From the NCBI GenBank assembly GCA_029298735.1, contig JANSLP010000040.1:108912-172911 (forward strand): DNA of 64,000 bases. The letters run 5' to 3'. Under the pieces are notes generated by a model. That model saw only the letters and a program-made list of their open reading frames with translations, was not told where the DNA came from and did no database searches. The DNA is from Ophiostoma sp. CBS 140.51. Taxonomy: Eukaryota; Ascomycota; Sordariomycetes; Ophiostomatales; Ophiostomataceae. Each line of letters starts with the position of its first letter. Within the stretch, counting starts at the first letter, position 1. Shown here in pieces: positions 33,084 through 44,490 of the stretch. The translations under genes and the position numbers were made by a program.

Positions 33084-35571
33084 CTAATTGCTCACCTCGC
33101 CTCCTCTCAACCATCTCTGCAGCCGCAGTGCCCGACTCATCATCTCGCGACACGCCGGCCAGTCAACCAAGGCAACATTCATCAGGCCAATCTGCAATAT
33201 GGATTTGGCAAAGCGGGTGTGAATATGTGAATAAATGCCACCACCACCGGCCGCATCGCTTCTCTGGTGCAGAGTTGGGACAATGGCGACCATGATGAAC
33301 AAGAAGACACCGACGACACCTCGCCAACGATCCAGCGGGACACGCCACGACGCGGCGAGAATGGCGAGAGCATCTTCGTCGGTACAAATCTCACTGAGCG
33401 GTCGTCTCTCCAGAATGGCGCGCGTGTAGAGGCTGGCAGTCAAACGGACGGCGGTGTACAACGGAGCGGCTGGGGGGTGTTGTGAGGCGAGTGGTTGACG
33501 AGACGAAGTTGTTGTCGATGCCTCGCTTTCATCTTGGGTTGGTGAAGAAGACACTGGGGGCAAGGGTCGGTCTGACGAGAACTTGGGATATCGGGGAAGG
33601 AGGGAGTGCGGCTTAGGCGGCTCCTTGTCGGTTGGTGAAGCTCCTTGGCTGTCGGTGCTTGCGGTCGTTTCTTCCGCGCCGCTGTTGATGGTACTTCCCG
33701 CCGCAGATGTTGCCGGCACCACTGCATCCGGCGATTCCACCGGCAACTGCTCGATCCTCTCCAGGATCCACGCGGCGGTCGAACGCAACGAGGCCAGCTC
33801 GTCTTCGGAAGGCGTTACGGGCAGGTCCAGGACGGCATTGATCAAAAATACCATCTCGTCGAGCAGCCAGGCCGTCGCCGGGTGCAGACCTAGGGCAGAG
33901 ACACAAAAGCCAAACGGAAGACGTGGTGCCAGCAGTGGCGAGCTGTACGATAAATTGAATGTTGGCGGTGGCAGCTCGTCATACACGTACGTAAACGAGT
34001 CCGTGACCTTTTGCAGGATGGGCTCTGCCTCCATGGCGATGGCGATGATGGCATCCCCGACGAGAGCGACTTTCGTTACGAGTGCGCCGACCTGGGTATC
34101 GGCAAAGCCGCCGCGCATTTGGACCATTTGCCTCAGGCCCTGGAGATGGGCCTGCATGGCCTGTGGTGTGCCATAGTAGAACTCGATGGAGATAAACTGG
34201 GCCACGGCACCCATGGCCTCGTCACCGGCACAGGTGGCCGCGTCGGTGCTCCGGAGATACTCGTTCAATGTGTGGATGGCATTGACTTTGATGCGCATCG
34301 TCGTGGTTTCGTCGAGGAAATGGCGCTCGGCCAACGGTTGGGCAGAAATGTAGAGCGACGTCTGGACGAGCAGCGGCGACTGAACACACCAGGGGACGTA
34401 GTAACTCAAAAAGGGGTTGTCGTGGTCGGGCACGCCATCAAAAGATCCCTTCAGATGGTAAAGAACCTCGCCGACTGCATTGTTAGCGGTAATTTAGCTG
34501 AAATATGGGCAGATGAACATACATGTATGGATGAGCATGGCATTCTGCTTGTTGACAACAATGGGCAGGCCGATCATGGCGTCCAAGGGGCCGGCCAGCA
34601 GCCATGGACTCGGGACGACGGGGGTGGTAGCCGTGTTGTATTGATGTAGATCGACTGTCTGGGTACGCCGCCTTAGTGTTCGTTGAACAACGGCCGTTTG
34701 CGTGTCAGGCGATGGCGTCGTATCCTGTGTAAATGAGGATGGCTGGATGCGGGTATCCTGTTGTCCATTGTCATGCCCATCATCAGATGGAGAGCAAACA
34801 GGATACTCGGTCACCACGCCCAGGTCAGACCATTGCGCGATGATCTTTCGTTGTTGGCTGGCTGGCTTGGGAAGGGCCCTCTTATGTGATATGGGTGACT
34901 TTTGTGGCTTGTTCGGGAGCGGCCTCGTCTGTTGTCGAAAGTGAAAGGCTCGCGGGGTGCTGGCTGGTCGACTGACAGGGAAGAAGAAAAGTGGTCTTGA
35001 CTGTGGGCTGTTGGCCAATATTTGTTGTCTTGCAGATGATGAAGATGCCAACGGTTTCATGGGTCCATATTCGCAAACAGGTTCAGGAAACCGCCGTTTG
35101 CAATGGCTGCACGGTTGTAGTTTGTTGCACTGCCCAAGTTAGCAGTCTGTTGTATGGTAACGGTCAATGAAGACCTGCCAGTGTTTGGCGCAATAGACGA
35201 TCCCCGCATGCTCGTCACAACGGTCATGCAAGCCATCGGAATGTCAACGGCAACACACTCGCTAAGAAAAGTACGCGATATCAAGCGAAGTCAAGTGAGA
35301 TGTACGTCGTAAGTGTGTATGGGAAATTGAATTTGACATGGTAGAAAAGTGGCAAGGGCATCGGATTCCATCCCAGCTGGGGATACACACAGTTTCGTCA
35401 TGTACTCACCTTCTGTTTTCGTCGTTGACATTCGGTGCACGACTTTGTCCGTCGCGCGTTCCGTGGCCAGACGGTGGTGGAGCGGGAAATGGGCCCTTGC
35501 CCAAGGTCTGGGCCGTAGTCTTGGCCGAGATCCCGCTCCCGGGGCCATGGTGCCGGGCTGATCAGTGACAT
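33084..35571 (-). CDS. Zn2Cys6 transcription factor
   Basis: Three exons on the minus strand: 35571-35410, 35129-34523 and 34474-33084, giving 719 residues. The zinc cluster is split by the first intron: exon 1 ends CTECQRRKQK and exon 2 begins CNKLQPCSHCKRRF, which together give C-x2-C-x6-C-x5-C-x2-C-x7-C. This is what fixes the unusually long 280-nt intron. The second intron is 48 nt (GTATGT...AATGCAG). The middle (about residues 60-250) is low complexity. The C-terminal part resembles the fungal-specific regulatory region of the PF11951 type. It should be a DNA-binding nuclear regulator, with unknown targets; the P450 and reductase genes lie 1.4-6 kb away and are candidates. The upstream in-frame ATG at 35628 is possible but less likely. 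Confidence 0.88.
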
Positions 35572-36936
35572 GGTTGCTGGTCTACGGATGGGAAAAGAAA
35601 GGAAGGAAAAGAAGACAAACGTCTCCAATAAAAATTGACGGGAATGAGTCTGTAAATGTGATGAAATTGGGGGCCAAGAGAAGATGCCAGGTCGTCGTAG
35701 GGCTGATGAACAACAGGCAACGATAGCTTCAAAAGGAGGGATGACAACTCCGAAGGCTGAGAAGTAGAAAGGAATGGTAGTGTGTAGATGCCTAGATACC
35801 TAGAAATGCAAGATGCAGTCAGAAGTGCTTGATAAGATGGGATGGCTTGACGGCCAGCCCTGGGACAACAGTGCCGGGGTCCCAGTCACCATTTAAGCAT
35901 AAACGCACAGTCCGGCAGTCGATTTGCTGGAGCTCCGAGCCTGGACTTTTTGTGGTCTGAGCTTGTCTGCTTGTGGCACTAGACTTGACTTTGACAACTA
36001 TTGCAATGGTATTTCGTTGTCGCCATTGGCGATGTTTGGTCGACTTGTGCAGCGCTCGGCAGAAAAGCCACTGGGAAAAGCCACGAGAGGCACCGTCACA
36101 CTGGCAAATGAGACTCCGGGCACAGCCACGATGATGTGGAAGAGACAAGAAATACAGAAGAGACAAAATAGACAAATGGGTGCACAAGATACAATGTAGA
36201 CAAAGAAGATACCGCTGGAAGTTGTAGTGAATGAAGAAGGCTTGGAGCCGCTGAAAATCATTTCCACCTTTTTTTTGACCTTTTGTTCTTCTCAATCCTT
36301 CTCATTTTCTCTCTTTTCTGTTCCCTCTCGTCATTGACTTTTCTTCTGCACCCCCTCCCTTTTTGTTACCTTTCCCATTATTCAGCCGCAGCTGTATTTT
36401 GACCCAATAGACTTTTTTTTGTTATGAAAGAAACAGCACGGCAACTCGCCAACATCTTCTTAGTTACCCCGTCGAAGCAGTCCAGCCCAGTCTAGACCTC
36501 TCCCTAAGACTCCAAAACAGCACTCCAAGAAACAGCTGTGGCTTGCCAAGCAGCGTTTTGAGCACAAAGACGCAGAACACAAGAGGACCACAAGCCAGTG
36601 TTCAAAGCCACACTGATAAAGAGGCAGCCCTGTCTTGGAGCCATCTCACAATACTCTGGGTAAATCATTCTCCCATTTATTGTAAATTTATCGTTTTATT
36701 TTCATTGATTCAAATATCATAAACAGAGCTTGCTTGTACACAGAAATACAAAATGCAAAATATGCAGCTTGAGCCGAGTTGGCTCCCTCCTCACTCGCCA
36801 GTACATTGTCTCCCCTCGTCTCTTTTATTTTTCTTTCCACCCTCCACGAACATTCTCCGTCGCCGTCGTGTCCTCATTGTCTACCTTTGGTAGACCGCTT
36901 GTTGACACCTTCGACCACCTGCCGGTACTCTCAGAT
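35572..36936. other. intergenic, no gene seen
   Basis: Between the tail-to-head Zn2Cys6 and P450 genes, both on the minus strand. CT-rich around 36260-36370. No supported frame. Confidence 0.5.
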
Positions 36937-38526
36937 TTAAGCCTTCGCCTTGGCCTCCTCGGCCTTTTGCTGCCAGTACTTGCTGGTGGGCACCTTGCGG
37001 TCGACCAGCTTGACGTGCAGCGGCGGCTTCTGCCAGGTGCTGTAGGCCTTCATGTTCTGCATGTTGTTGTCGGTGTTCCACTCATGGGCATCGTCAGCCA
37101 GGCTGAGCTCAAAGTTGAAGAGGATACGCGCCAGTGTGACACGCTGCTCCATGTAGGACAAATCCTTGCCAATGCAGCCACGGGGGCCTAGCGAGAAGGG
37201 ACGCGAGGCGAGCTTGTTGTCCGAGTCATAGGCCGGGTCGATCCAGCGCTCGGGGATAAACGAGTCGGGGTCGCGGAAGTTGGCAGCCGAGTGGGAAGCG
37301 CACCAGGTCGAGACGGAAACGGCAGTGCCGCCGGGGATATGATGGCCATCAATTACGTCGCCCTGGGCCTGGATTGTGCGCAAAAAGCCAATAGGGGCAG
37401 GGGGGAACATGCGCAGACCTTCCTCGAGACAGGCGTTCATGTAGGGCAACTTGTCCATCATGGCAACGGTGATCTGGTCCTCGGAATCAAAGACGGAGCG
37501 GACCTCGTTCTTGCACTTTTCGTAGGTAGAGGGGTTCTTGAGCAGGAAGTTGGTGACGGCGGCGAGGGACGAAGCCGTAGTCTCGGAGCCAGCCACAATG
37601 AAGAGAGCAGCGTTGACAATGACCTCGTTCTGGGAGAGATCGTAGTGCTCGCCCTGCTTCAGGATGTAGTAGATAAAGTCGCGGCGGTCGCTCTTGGTGT
37701 CCTGGAGACGGCGCATGACCTTCTCGCGCGAGAAAGACAGGTGGTCGGCGCGCTGCTTGCTGAGACCGCCCTGGCATGCCTTTTGGATGCGTCTCTGCAG
37801 CCACGAACCGGGTGCGGCAAAGCGACGGCTGGCCTGCTCAATGGCGCCCGCCTTGACAGCATCGAAAATCAGATGGATCCAGAAGTGGAAATCACCACGT
37901 TCCAGACAGCCAAAGGACTCGCCAAAGCTCAGATCGCCAATGACGTCAAAAGTCATAAAGTTGTACCACTTGACAATGTCGAAACCCTCGTTGGGCTTCT
38001 CGGCAAAACCGTGCAAACGGACCATGAGCAGATCGATAAAGTGCTGAATCAGAGACTCCTGCTCCCACAGCGCCTTCTTGGAGAAGCCGTAGGACAGAGC
38101 CTTGCGCTGGCGGGCGTGGTTCTCGCGGTCGGCCATGCTAATGGTCGAGACACCGGGCACAGGGTCGACAGCGCCAACGTGGATGGGATCCTTTTCGAGG
38201 TCGAGGCGGCCAATCTTGTGGCCGTAGACATCAGTCCAGGCTTGCACGGAGTTGAAGGCAAGCTCATTAGGCGAGAGACGCACAACAGGGCCGTAGCGGT
38301 CGTGCAGGCGGCGGGTCTCCATGGGCATGCGGCCCTTGAGGGTCCAAATGACACCGGGGATCCATGAGATGCGGTTGGCAATGGGGCCGGGGAAACGAGC
38401 GAGCGGGTGGAACCAGAGGCGGTAGACCGAGACGATGAAAAGGTAGGCGACGGTGACGATACCGAGCGCCGCGCCGGCGAGCTTGAGGCGCTCGAGGATC
38501 TCGGCCACGGGGAAGTCGAAGTCCAT
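36937..38526 (-). CDS. cytochrome P450 monooxygenase
   Basis: Intronless, 529 residues, normal for a microsomal fungal P450. An N-terminal membrane anchor lies at about residues 15-38 (AGAALGIVTVAYLFIVSVY), followed by the proline hinge FHPLARFPGP. The I-helix oxygen-activation motif is AGSETT, the ExxR is EEGLR, the PERF-like segment is FIPERW, and the haem loop is FSLGPRGCIG with Cys at about 451. All catalytic landmarks are present, so it should be active. The overall style resembles the isotrichodermin C-15 hydroxylase (TRI11)/CYP65-like group of secondary metabolism, but the substrate is not deducible. It sits beside a Zn2Cys6 regulator, a reductase and a FAD monooxygenase. Confidence 0.95.
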   Translation of the reverse strand: MDFDFPVAEILERLKLAGAALGIVTVAYLFIVSVYRLWFHPLARFPGPIANRISWIPGVIWTLKGRMPMETRRLHDRYGPVVRLSPNELAFNSVQAWTDVYGHKIGRLDLEKDPIHVGAVDPVPGVSTISMADRENHARQRKALSYGFSKKALWEQESLIQHFIDLLMVRLHGFAEKPNEGFDIVKWYNFMTFDVIGDLSFGESFGCLERGDFHFWIHLIFDAVKAGAIEQASRRFAAPGSWLQRRIQKACQGGLSKQRADHLSFSREKVMRRLQDTKSDRRDFIYYILKQGEHYDLSQNEVIVNAALFIVAGSETTASSLAAVTNFLLKNPSTYEKCKNEVRSVFDSEDQITVAMMDKLPYMNACLEEGLRMFPPAPIGFLRTIQAQGDVIDGHHIPGGTAVSVSTWCASHSAANFRDPDSFIPERWIDPAYDSDNKLASRPFSLGPRGCIGKDLSYMEQRVTLARILFNFELSLADDAHEWNTDNNMQNMKAYSTWQKPPLHVKLVDRKVPTSKYWQQKAEEAKAKA

Positions 38527-40236
38527 AGTGAGGTAAGAGGAGGGGGTGTTGTGAGAGAATGGAAAGTTAAAAAGAAGAGGATATGAGCGAGGTCACGATA
38601 GGACTGACACTCGAAAAGGGACAAAAATAGAAGCAGAATACAAAACTGCTCTGTCGTCTACTTTCTACAGAAAAAAGAAGCTCATCAGGTCTTGGGACAG
38701 CGGCCCGTGGTCTTTATACCTATCCTCCTCCCCTCTCCCAGGCATCACGGAATCACGGCAACGTCAGAGGACCGCCCTGGCTACTGGATGGCCGGTCTCC
38801 TTTCTTGCCTTTCTCCCCCTTTCAGGCACGATACACACCGTGGAAGTGAGACATCCGTAGAGTGTACAAAAGGAACGCAAAGGGCAAAAAAGTGTGAGGG
38901 GTCACTGATACGAAGCTAACAAGCATGTGTGGGAAGCTGTCTCCAAGTGAAAAAATAAAGAGTGGGTAGACGGGGAAAATCAAAAGATGGACCCGTGAGA
39001 GGTGCAAGGCGGCGCAAGAAAGCAGCGATGTAGGCCGGCGCTAACACTTCCGAGACTCCGACCATCCACACATTAGCGTTGTAAGTCGCCCAGTCACAGT
39101 CTCCGCATTACTTTCAAAGACACAACTGACATCTGTCGCCGACACTCCGGAATTCCTCTCCTCCCATCGACCCCACGGGGAAGCGGGGGACACGATCAAG
39201 AGCAGACACGAAAGCAGAACAAGGCTCATAATGTCCCGTGCGTAACATGAGGAGTAAGAATAAGAGAGGTTGTGATGTCTAAGTGATTCATGAAAAGAGG
39301 TTTAGCTGTCTATTTTCTAACTTTTCTTTCTGATTTTTGTTTACTCAAGTAAATGTTGTGTTTCTTGCCTTCTTCTCTCTCGTATGTCGTTTCTCCAACT
39401 TTTGGTTTTTCTCTCCGCTCGCAAAAAGCCTGGAACTGGGAAAATCAACTTCCAGATTCTCCATTGTCTGCCTCGCGTTGTGCTGAGTCGTTAGTCGTTG
39501 TGGACGCAGCCAGCCGCATTTTGGTCGTCTGGAAAAGAACAGCCGGGTCTCCGGGGCGGAGCTCAAACGCTAACAAAAATTGGGGCCCGTTGTTTGGCCT
39601 CCGTCATCTCCACAAAAGGCAGCTCGGCGCGGCGCATAAAAGCAGGAGAATAGACGAGAAACGATAGGATGAAAAGTGAGCTGAATGCAGATTGATAATG
39701 ACGAAACATGGTTGGCTTGCTTGGATTTTAAACAATTGACATGGAGAGTGTGTGTATGGAGAAGTCGACAAAACTCGCAGTAACCCCGGAGTTGTTCTGA
39801 AGGCGCCCTGAGTGGCACTGTAGTTTATGTGAGGCTCGCCGGAAACTGCTGAAAACACACTGTAAATCGGCTCAAACTTGAATCTTCAGCACCGGCTGCT
39901 CCGGGCAGACTCGGTGATCAGTTGCCGACCGGCACTCATTTTTTTAAACTGCACCTGGCTCACTTCAATTGGCTCCCATGACGTTATTCTGACCCTGAAA
40001 GGATTGTCTTATCTCTTCTCCTTGTCGACTTGTTCATTGTCGTCTTCCGGCATCCGCGATCGGGACGCCAATCATCGGGACCCAAAACACCAGTCGTGCC
40101 TTCCCCGTTTCTTTTTTGTCGCGGTGTCTCCATTCCTTCCCCGTTTGCTGATATGTTTTGTCCCCATGATGAAAATTTTCTGAAAAACAGACTTCCGTTT
40201 GCATCTTCTCCAATTCTGAGGTACATCGCCGGACAA
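38527..40236. other. intergenic, no gene seen
   Basis: About 1.7 kb between two minus-strand genes. The first 200-300 bp should be the P450 promoter. No motif-bearing frame. Confidence 0.5.
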
Positions 40237-41425
40237 TCATTTTCCGTGACCATCACTTCCACCACCGCACCTCGCCTCCAAAGCCAACAACGAATCGACC
40301 GTATCCTGCACACTGTCCTTCAGACTTCGATACTCTGCCAATCCCAGCATATCCCGTGACCGGCGGTTGTCAAATTGATAAACATCGGAAGGCAAGTCGT
40401 CGGGCGTCTCTTCAGCTGACGGAAGACGATCGACTGCCAGCTTCTGTTTATCTGCATCACCGCTCTCCCAGCTCTCCCTCACAATGCTGGCCAGCCTCCC
40501 ATTGCTAAAGTGCCCGTCAACGACATAGAACCGGTGTCCTCCAGCTTCCGGAACCCCCATTGCCCGAATGTGAGCCAAGGCCACATCACGGACGTCCACC
40601 CACGTGAACACGGGCCGCGTCGGCGGGACGCCGCCTTTGTCGGCCGTCCACCGCCCCAACACACAATCCCGAATCCGCTGGTTGGACGCGTTGACACCCT
40701 CCCAGCTTGACAGCCACCGCTGCACCGGTCCAAACGTGTATGTGCAGTTGACAACGGCGAGATCAAACGATGTCGCTCGTGGCTGGCCTGTCGCCGCCGT
40801 CTCTCCCGCCGTCTCGACATTGTCGCTTCCATTCACGAGAGCCCACGCTGCGCGCTCAGCAAACACTTTGCTCGCCTCATACGCGTTTTGTGGCTGCTGT
40901 GCCTCTGCCCATGTCATGGGTCGCCAGCAGGACTCGTCGTACACGGCGGCGTGCTTGGCGGGGTTGAGCATCGCGGCCGACGAGGAAGTCAGGACTACTC
41001 TTTTGACAGACGGCGCTAACCTCTGGACGGACCTGAGCAGGCCCGTTGTTCCACGCAGAGCTGGATCAAGGAGATCTTTGACAGGATCTTCGACGCGCAG
41101 CTGGTACGGAGAGGCCGTGTGGATGACGTAGTCAAATGGCTGGCTGGCAAGGACAGCGTCAAAGGCACCTTCCCGGGCGACATCGTCGACAAGGGCAAAC
41201 GAAACAAGTGGTCGTTGGGCTTCTGGGAGAGATGCTAATACGGCCTCGCTCTTCTGTGCCGTGCGGACTGTTGCCACGACAGAGTATCCATTCTCAAGAA
41301 GAATGTCGAGGATGTGAGAGGCAATGAAGCCAGAACCGCCTGCGGGCGTCAGTGTCTTTTGTTCTCAGTCGAGCTTATGTTTAAGGTTTCTCACCCGTAA
41401 GCAAAACTTTTCTCTTTTCCGACAT
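40237..41425 (-). CDS. NAD(P)-dependent epimerase/dihydroflavonol-reductase-like extended SDR
   Basis: A tiny first exon (41425-41395, 31 nt) is joined to 41339-40237 by a 55-nt intron, giving 367 residues. The join recreates the nucleotide-binding motif: VLLTG from exon 1 and GSGFIASH from exon 2, the G-x-x-G-x-x-A pattern of extended SDRs. Downstream are HTASP, LTSSSAAM and the catalytic YEASK (Y-x-x-x-K). The family reduces aldehydes or ketones such as dihydroflavonols and methylglyoxal-like compounds in the cytosol; the substrate here is unknown. It is divergently arranged with the FAD monooxygenase at 41884, sharing a 458-bp upstream region. Without exon 1 the protein would lack the Rossmann loop, so the true start is not the internal ATG at 41277. 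Confidence 0.92.
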
Positions 41426-41883
41426 GTTCATTGATTCAACGAGAAAACAATTAAGTGATTGTGACCAGTCGAGCTGTTGACATCACATGAAGCAGTTTGG
41501 TTTATTCAAATGGAAGATGCATTCACAGGCACTCCCCACGGCTCTAAACTGCCTAGAATGGACCATGACAAACACGGCAGAATACCTCCATACAAATACC
41601 CACCCAAAACACGACGAATCCGGACGTCCAGTGGCGCCCGTCCGGCTGTTGTGCCGTCTTCTCTCTCACCCCCACGAGTTGATACACAAGACAAACCCCG
41701 CAATGCTTGTGCAACACGATCGATTTCGTCTCTCATCGTGGGTGTGCTCGGATACTTCAGTGACTATTCTTCGTTTTCGTGCATAAATAGAGTATATTAT
41801 CGAGTCTCTTGATATTCAACATACATTGTCAATATACCAGTACTCGATTCACCACACAGCTCACCACGATATTCAGCCTCAAT
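41426..41883. promoter_or_regulatory. shared divergent promoter region
   Basis: The only sequence between the start codons of the reductase (minus) and the FAD monooxygenase (plus). On the plus strand a TATA-like element (CATAAATAG) lies near 41782, about 100 bp before the monooxygenase ATG. Divergent pairs with a short shared region are often co-expressed; that is inference here. Confidence 0.5.
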
Positions 41884-43185
41884 ATGACCGCATCTCGACC
41901 TCTACACGTTGCCATCGTCGGTGGTGGCATCACGGGTCTCGTGTTGGCCATTGGTCTCCGTGCCCGCGGCGTTTCTTTCACACTCTATGAACGCGCGTCT
42001 GGTTTCTCTGAGTTTGGCGCGGGTATCGGTCTTAGCCCCAATGCCGAGATCGCCATGACTTTGCTCGATCCGCAGCTGCACGCTGCTTTCAAGGAAGCTG
42101 TCACGCCGAACGGTCTTGACTACTTTCAATGGATCGACGGGTTCAACACGAATGACCACATCTTTAAGCTGCACCTCGGCAAAGATGGTTTTCAAGGTGG
42201 GCGGCGGTCTGAGATTCTCGGCGCCTGGGCCGCACTTGTCGATCAAGCCAATGTCCAGTTCAACAAGGAGGTGGTCTCGGTAGAAGACCCAAAGGACGGC
42301 CCTGTCACTTTGCACTTTGCCGACGGCACAACATCGACCGCCCACGTCGTCATTGGTGCCGATGGCGTCTGGTCCCGCATGCGCACTCTTCTGTTTGGGC
42401 CCGAGTACCGTGCCACCTACTCGAGCCAGTACTGCTTCCGCGCTGTTGTGCCAATGGAAGGTGCTGTAGCCGCTCTTGGTGAAGACCGCTCTTCATCTCG
42501 TTTCATGTACAATGGCCCTGGTGCACACGCCATCACCTACCCCGTCGCCAAGGGAGCCATGCTCAACGTCTTGGTTGTTGTGCAGGACCCGAAGCCGTGG
42601 ACAACCACCGATACCGACAACCAAGGCAAGGTGTCCACCGACACGGGCGTTGCCAACCGCCAGACCACCGGACGAGGTCATCGAGAGGATGCGGAGAAGG
42701 TTTTTGAGAAATGGCAAGCCACCCCACGTGGTGTTGTCAGCCTTCTCCCCGACACACCGGATCGTTGGGCCATTTTTGACATGCTCGAGCACCCTGTGCC
42801 GGCCTACAACCGTGGTCGTATTGCCCTGGCTGGTGACGCCGCCCATGCCGCCGGGCCTCACTTGGGCGCCGGTGCTGGCTTCGGCATTGAGGATGCTCTG
42901 GCACTTTCGACCATATTTGCAGAGGTCAAAGACCCCTCGACCGTCGACAGTGCCTTGTCTGCTTACAGCAAGGTCCGCTACGAACGTACGCAATGGTTGG
43001 TCCGGGCCACTCGTGATGCAGTCGACCTGTTCCAATGGCAAGGACCTGATCCGAACAAGGGGAAAGATGCAGCCACGTTTGGCCCAGAGATTACCTGGCG
43101 CTTCCATACCGTGTGGAAATATGATCTGGAGCAGATGCAGGCCGAAGTGAAGGCACTCTACGTTGCGGCTCTTGGGGCGAAGTAG
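41884..43185 (+). CDS. FAD-dependent monooxygenase, salicylate-hydroxylase-like
   Basis: Single exon, 433 residues from the ATG at 41884; the upstream in-frame ATG at 41809 adds a tail unlike the family. The FAD-binding beta-alpha-beta motif is VAIVGGGITGL at about residues 8-18, the second motif VIGADGVWSRMR is near 155, and the third GDAAHAAGPHLGAGAGFGIEDA is near 318. This is the class A flavoprotein hydroxylase set (PF01494), with greatest likeness to fungal salicylate and 6-hydroxynicotinate hydroxylases. It would hydroxylate an aromatic or polyketide substrate with NAD(P)H and O2. No signal peptide or membrane segment is present, so cytosolic. Divergent from the reductase and near the P450. 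Confidence 0.93.
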   Translation: MTASRPLHVAIVGGGITGLVLAIGLRARGVSFTLYERASGFSEFGAGIGLSPNAEIAMTLLDPQLHAAFKEAVTPNGLDYFQWIDGFNTNDHIFKLHLGKDGFQGGRRSEILGAWAALVDQANVQFNKEVVSVEDPKDGPVTLHFADGTTSTAHVVIGADGVWSRMRTLLFGPEYRATYSSQYCFRAVVPMEGAVAALGEDRSSSRFMYNGPGAHAITYPVAKGAMLNVLVVVQDPKPWTTTDTDNQGKVSTDTGVANRQTTGRGHREDAEKVFEKWQATPRGVVSLLPDTPDRWAIFDMLEHPVPAYNRGRIALAGDAAHAAGPHLGAGAGFGIEDALALSTIFAEVKDPSTVDSALSAYSKVRYERTQWLVRATRDAVDLFQWQGPDPNKGKDAATFGPEITWRFHTVWKYDLEQMQAEVKALYVAALGAK

Positions 43186-43525
43186 TGATTGAGGTGGAAG
43201 GCTCAGTGATATACGATTTTGAATTAACAACCAGTTTAGATGAAATGGAGGTTTTAATGACATGTTGACTTGTTTAGCTATCATCAATGACAAAGAAGCT
43301 ACAATGTTGCCTTCTCAGTGGCTCTGATGGATCTACTTGATCATTACCATGGGATATTCAAGTAACGAATTCACCTGTAAGATGATATATATAAACTCGC
43401 CCATCTTCCAGAGATGCATGCCCTTTTCTCTCTTCCCTATCAACATCCATAACTCGCCAGAATCATCCACTTCATCTTCAACTTCATCTGCCGGAACCAG
43501 GGACATTGACCAGAATACCACGAGA

Positions 43526-43720
43526 ATGAGTGATAACTTTTCCAATTTCTCATTTGGCTTCGATTACGTCTCGGCCAGCTCATCATTCCCTACGACCTCC
43601 GTCCGGAGCGACAGTCCGCGGCCTTTCCCAACCACGTTGTCATCGAGCTCAACTAGCACCTGGGGCAACACGATCCCCCCCACATCAACCAACTCTGTCA
43701 GCTACAACACCACAACGTAG
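43526..43720 (+). CDS. doubtful short Ser/Thr-rich protein
   Basis: From the ATG at 43526 a 64-codon frame encodes a Ser/Thr/Asn-rich peptide (starting MSDNFSNFSFGFDYV, ending NSVSYNTTT). The same frame continues past the TAG at 43718-43720 for a few residues (TSGPTYKK) to a second TAG. The aromatic/Ser start resembles small fungal proteins of unknown function, but composition alone could arise by chance. The frame is also open further upstream to an ATG at 43337. It may be a truncated relic. Confidence 0.25.
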   Translation: MSDNFSNFSFGFDYVSASSSFPTTSVRSDSPRPFPTTLSSSSTSTWGNTIPPTSTNSVSYNTTT

Positions 43721-44130
43721 ACTAGCGGTCCAACCTACAAGAAGTAGGGGCTCTCAAAGGTAGGGCGTGTATTTTTTGTGAACTGACGTCTTGCCGGAAG
43801 AACTTTCAGCATGGCGAATTTCTGTGCCAAGTTGGCTGCATGCTTCGTGTGCGGCATGATACTATGCTGGGAAGCGGATGACTATTAGAAGAGAGGGAGA
43901 TAAGATGGAAAGCGGGTAGGAGGATAGAGGTTTTTTTCGACACTTTGATGATTTAAGAGTTTTTATGATGATCTGAATTTTCTAAATACTCCTCGCGGGC
44001 TTTAATGTTTAACGGTGGCTCGTTATGGTAATATGTAGTTTGCAACTTTTTTTCTACAAAAACAGTACATACAAGAAACTGCAAACAAATTCAAGGAAAC
44101 AATATTAGCGATTGCTTATTTGGTTTTCTT

Positions 44131-44149
44131 TTTTTTTTTTTTTTTTTTT
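44131..44149 (+). repeat. poly-T run
   Basis: A mononucleotide run of about 19 T in an AT-rich intergenic stretch. Confidence 0.9.
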
Positions 44150-44344
44150 AGATTTTGAAGCAATAAAGAAAATGGAAACACTTTATTTACGACGATGTTG
44201 GTAAACATTACATCTGTTACAAAACATAAAAAATGTAAATAAATCCGTAAATCCATTTTTCTCACCATGTAAACAAGCTTGATAACGCGGTGAGTCCAGC
44301 ACGTCGCAGCTTCAAACGGCCGTGTTTGCTGCACGAGGAAAAAG

Positions 44345-44350
44345 TATAAA
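44345..44350 (+). promoter_or_regulatory. TATA box of the 44491 gene
   Basis: TATAAA about 140 bp before the ATG at 44491, at the end of an AT-rich stretch and followed by a CT-rich leader. Confidence 0.45.
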
Positions 44351-44490
44351 TGGGAAGACGATGCCCTAGCCTATGTCCTGCCTTCTTCGTTTTTCACCTG
44401 CAGCCTCGAGATACGCAACATTCATACATAACTTCTTTTTCACTCCCTTCTACTATTCTCCTTCTGCCAAAGCACTACAAGTTCTTCGCC

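Larger units (their letters stand above)
43186..44490. other. AT-rich intergenic region
   Basis: Apart from the doubtful short frame at 43526 this 1.3-kb stretch shows only AT-rich sequence and a poly-T run at about 44131-44149 followed by further A/T-rich sequence. Confidence 0.5.

Noticed and set aside
37291..38367. 358-codon plus-strand frame opposite the P450
   Set aside because: It is the antisense shadow of a GC-ending coding sequence that has full P450 motifs; no motif of its own.
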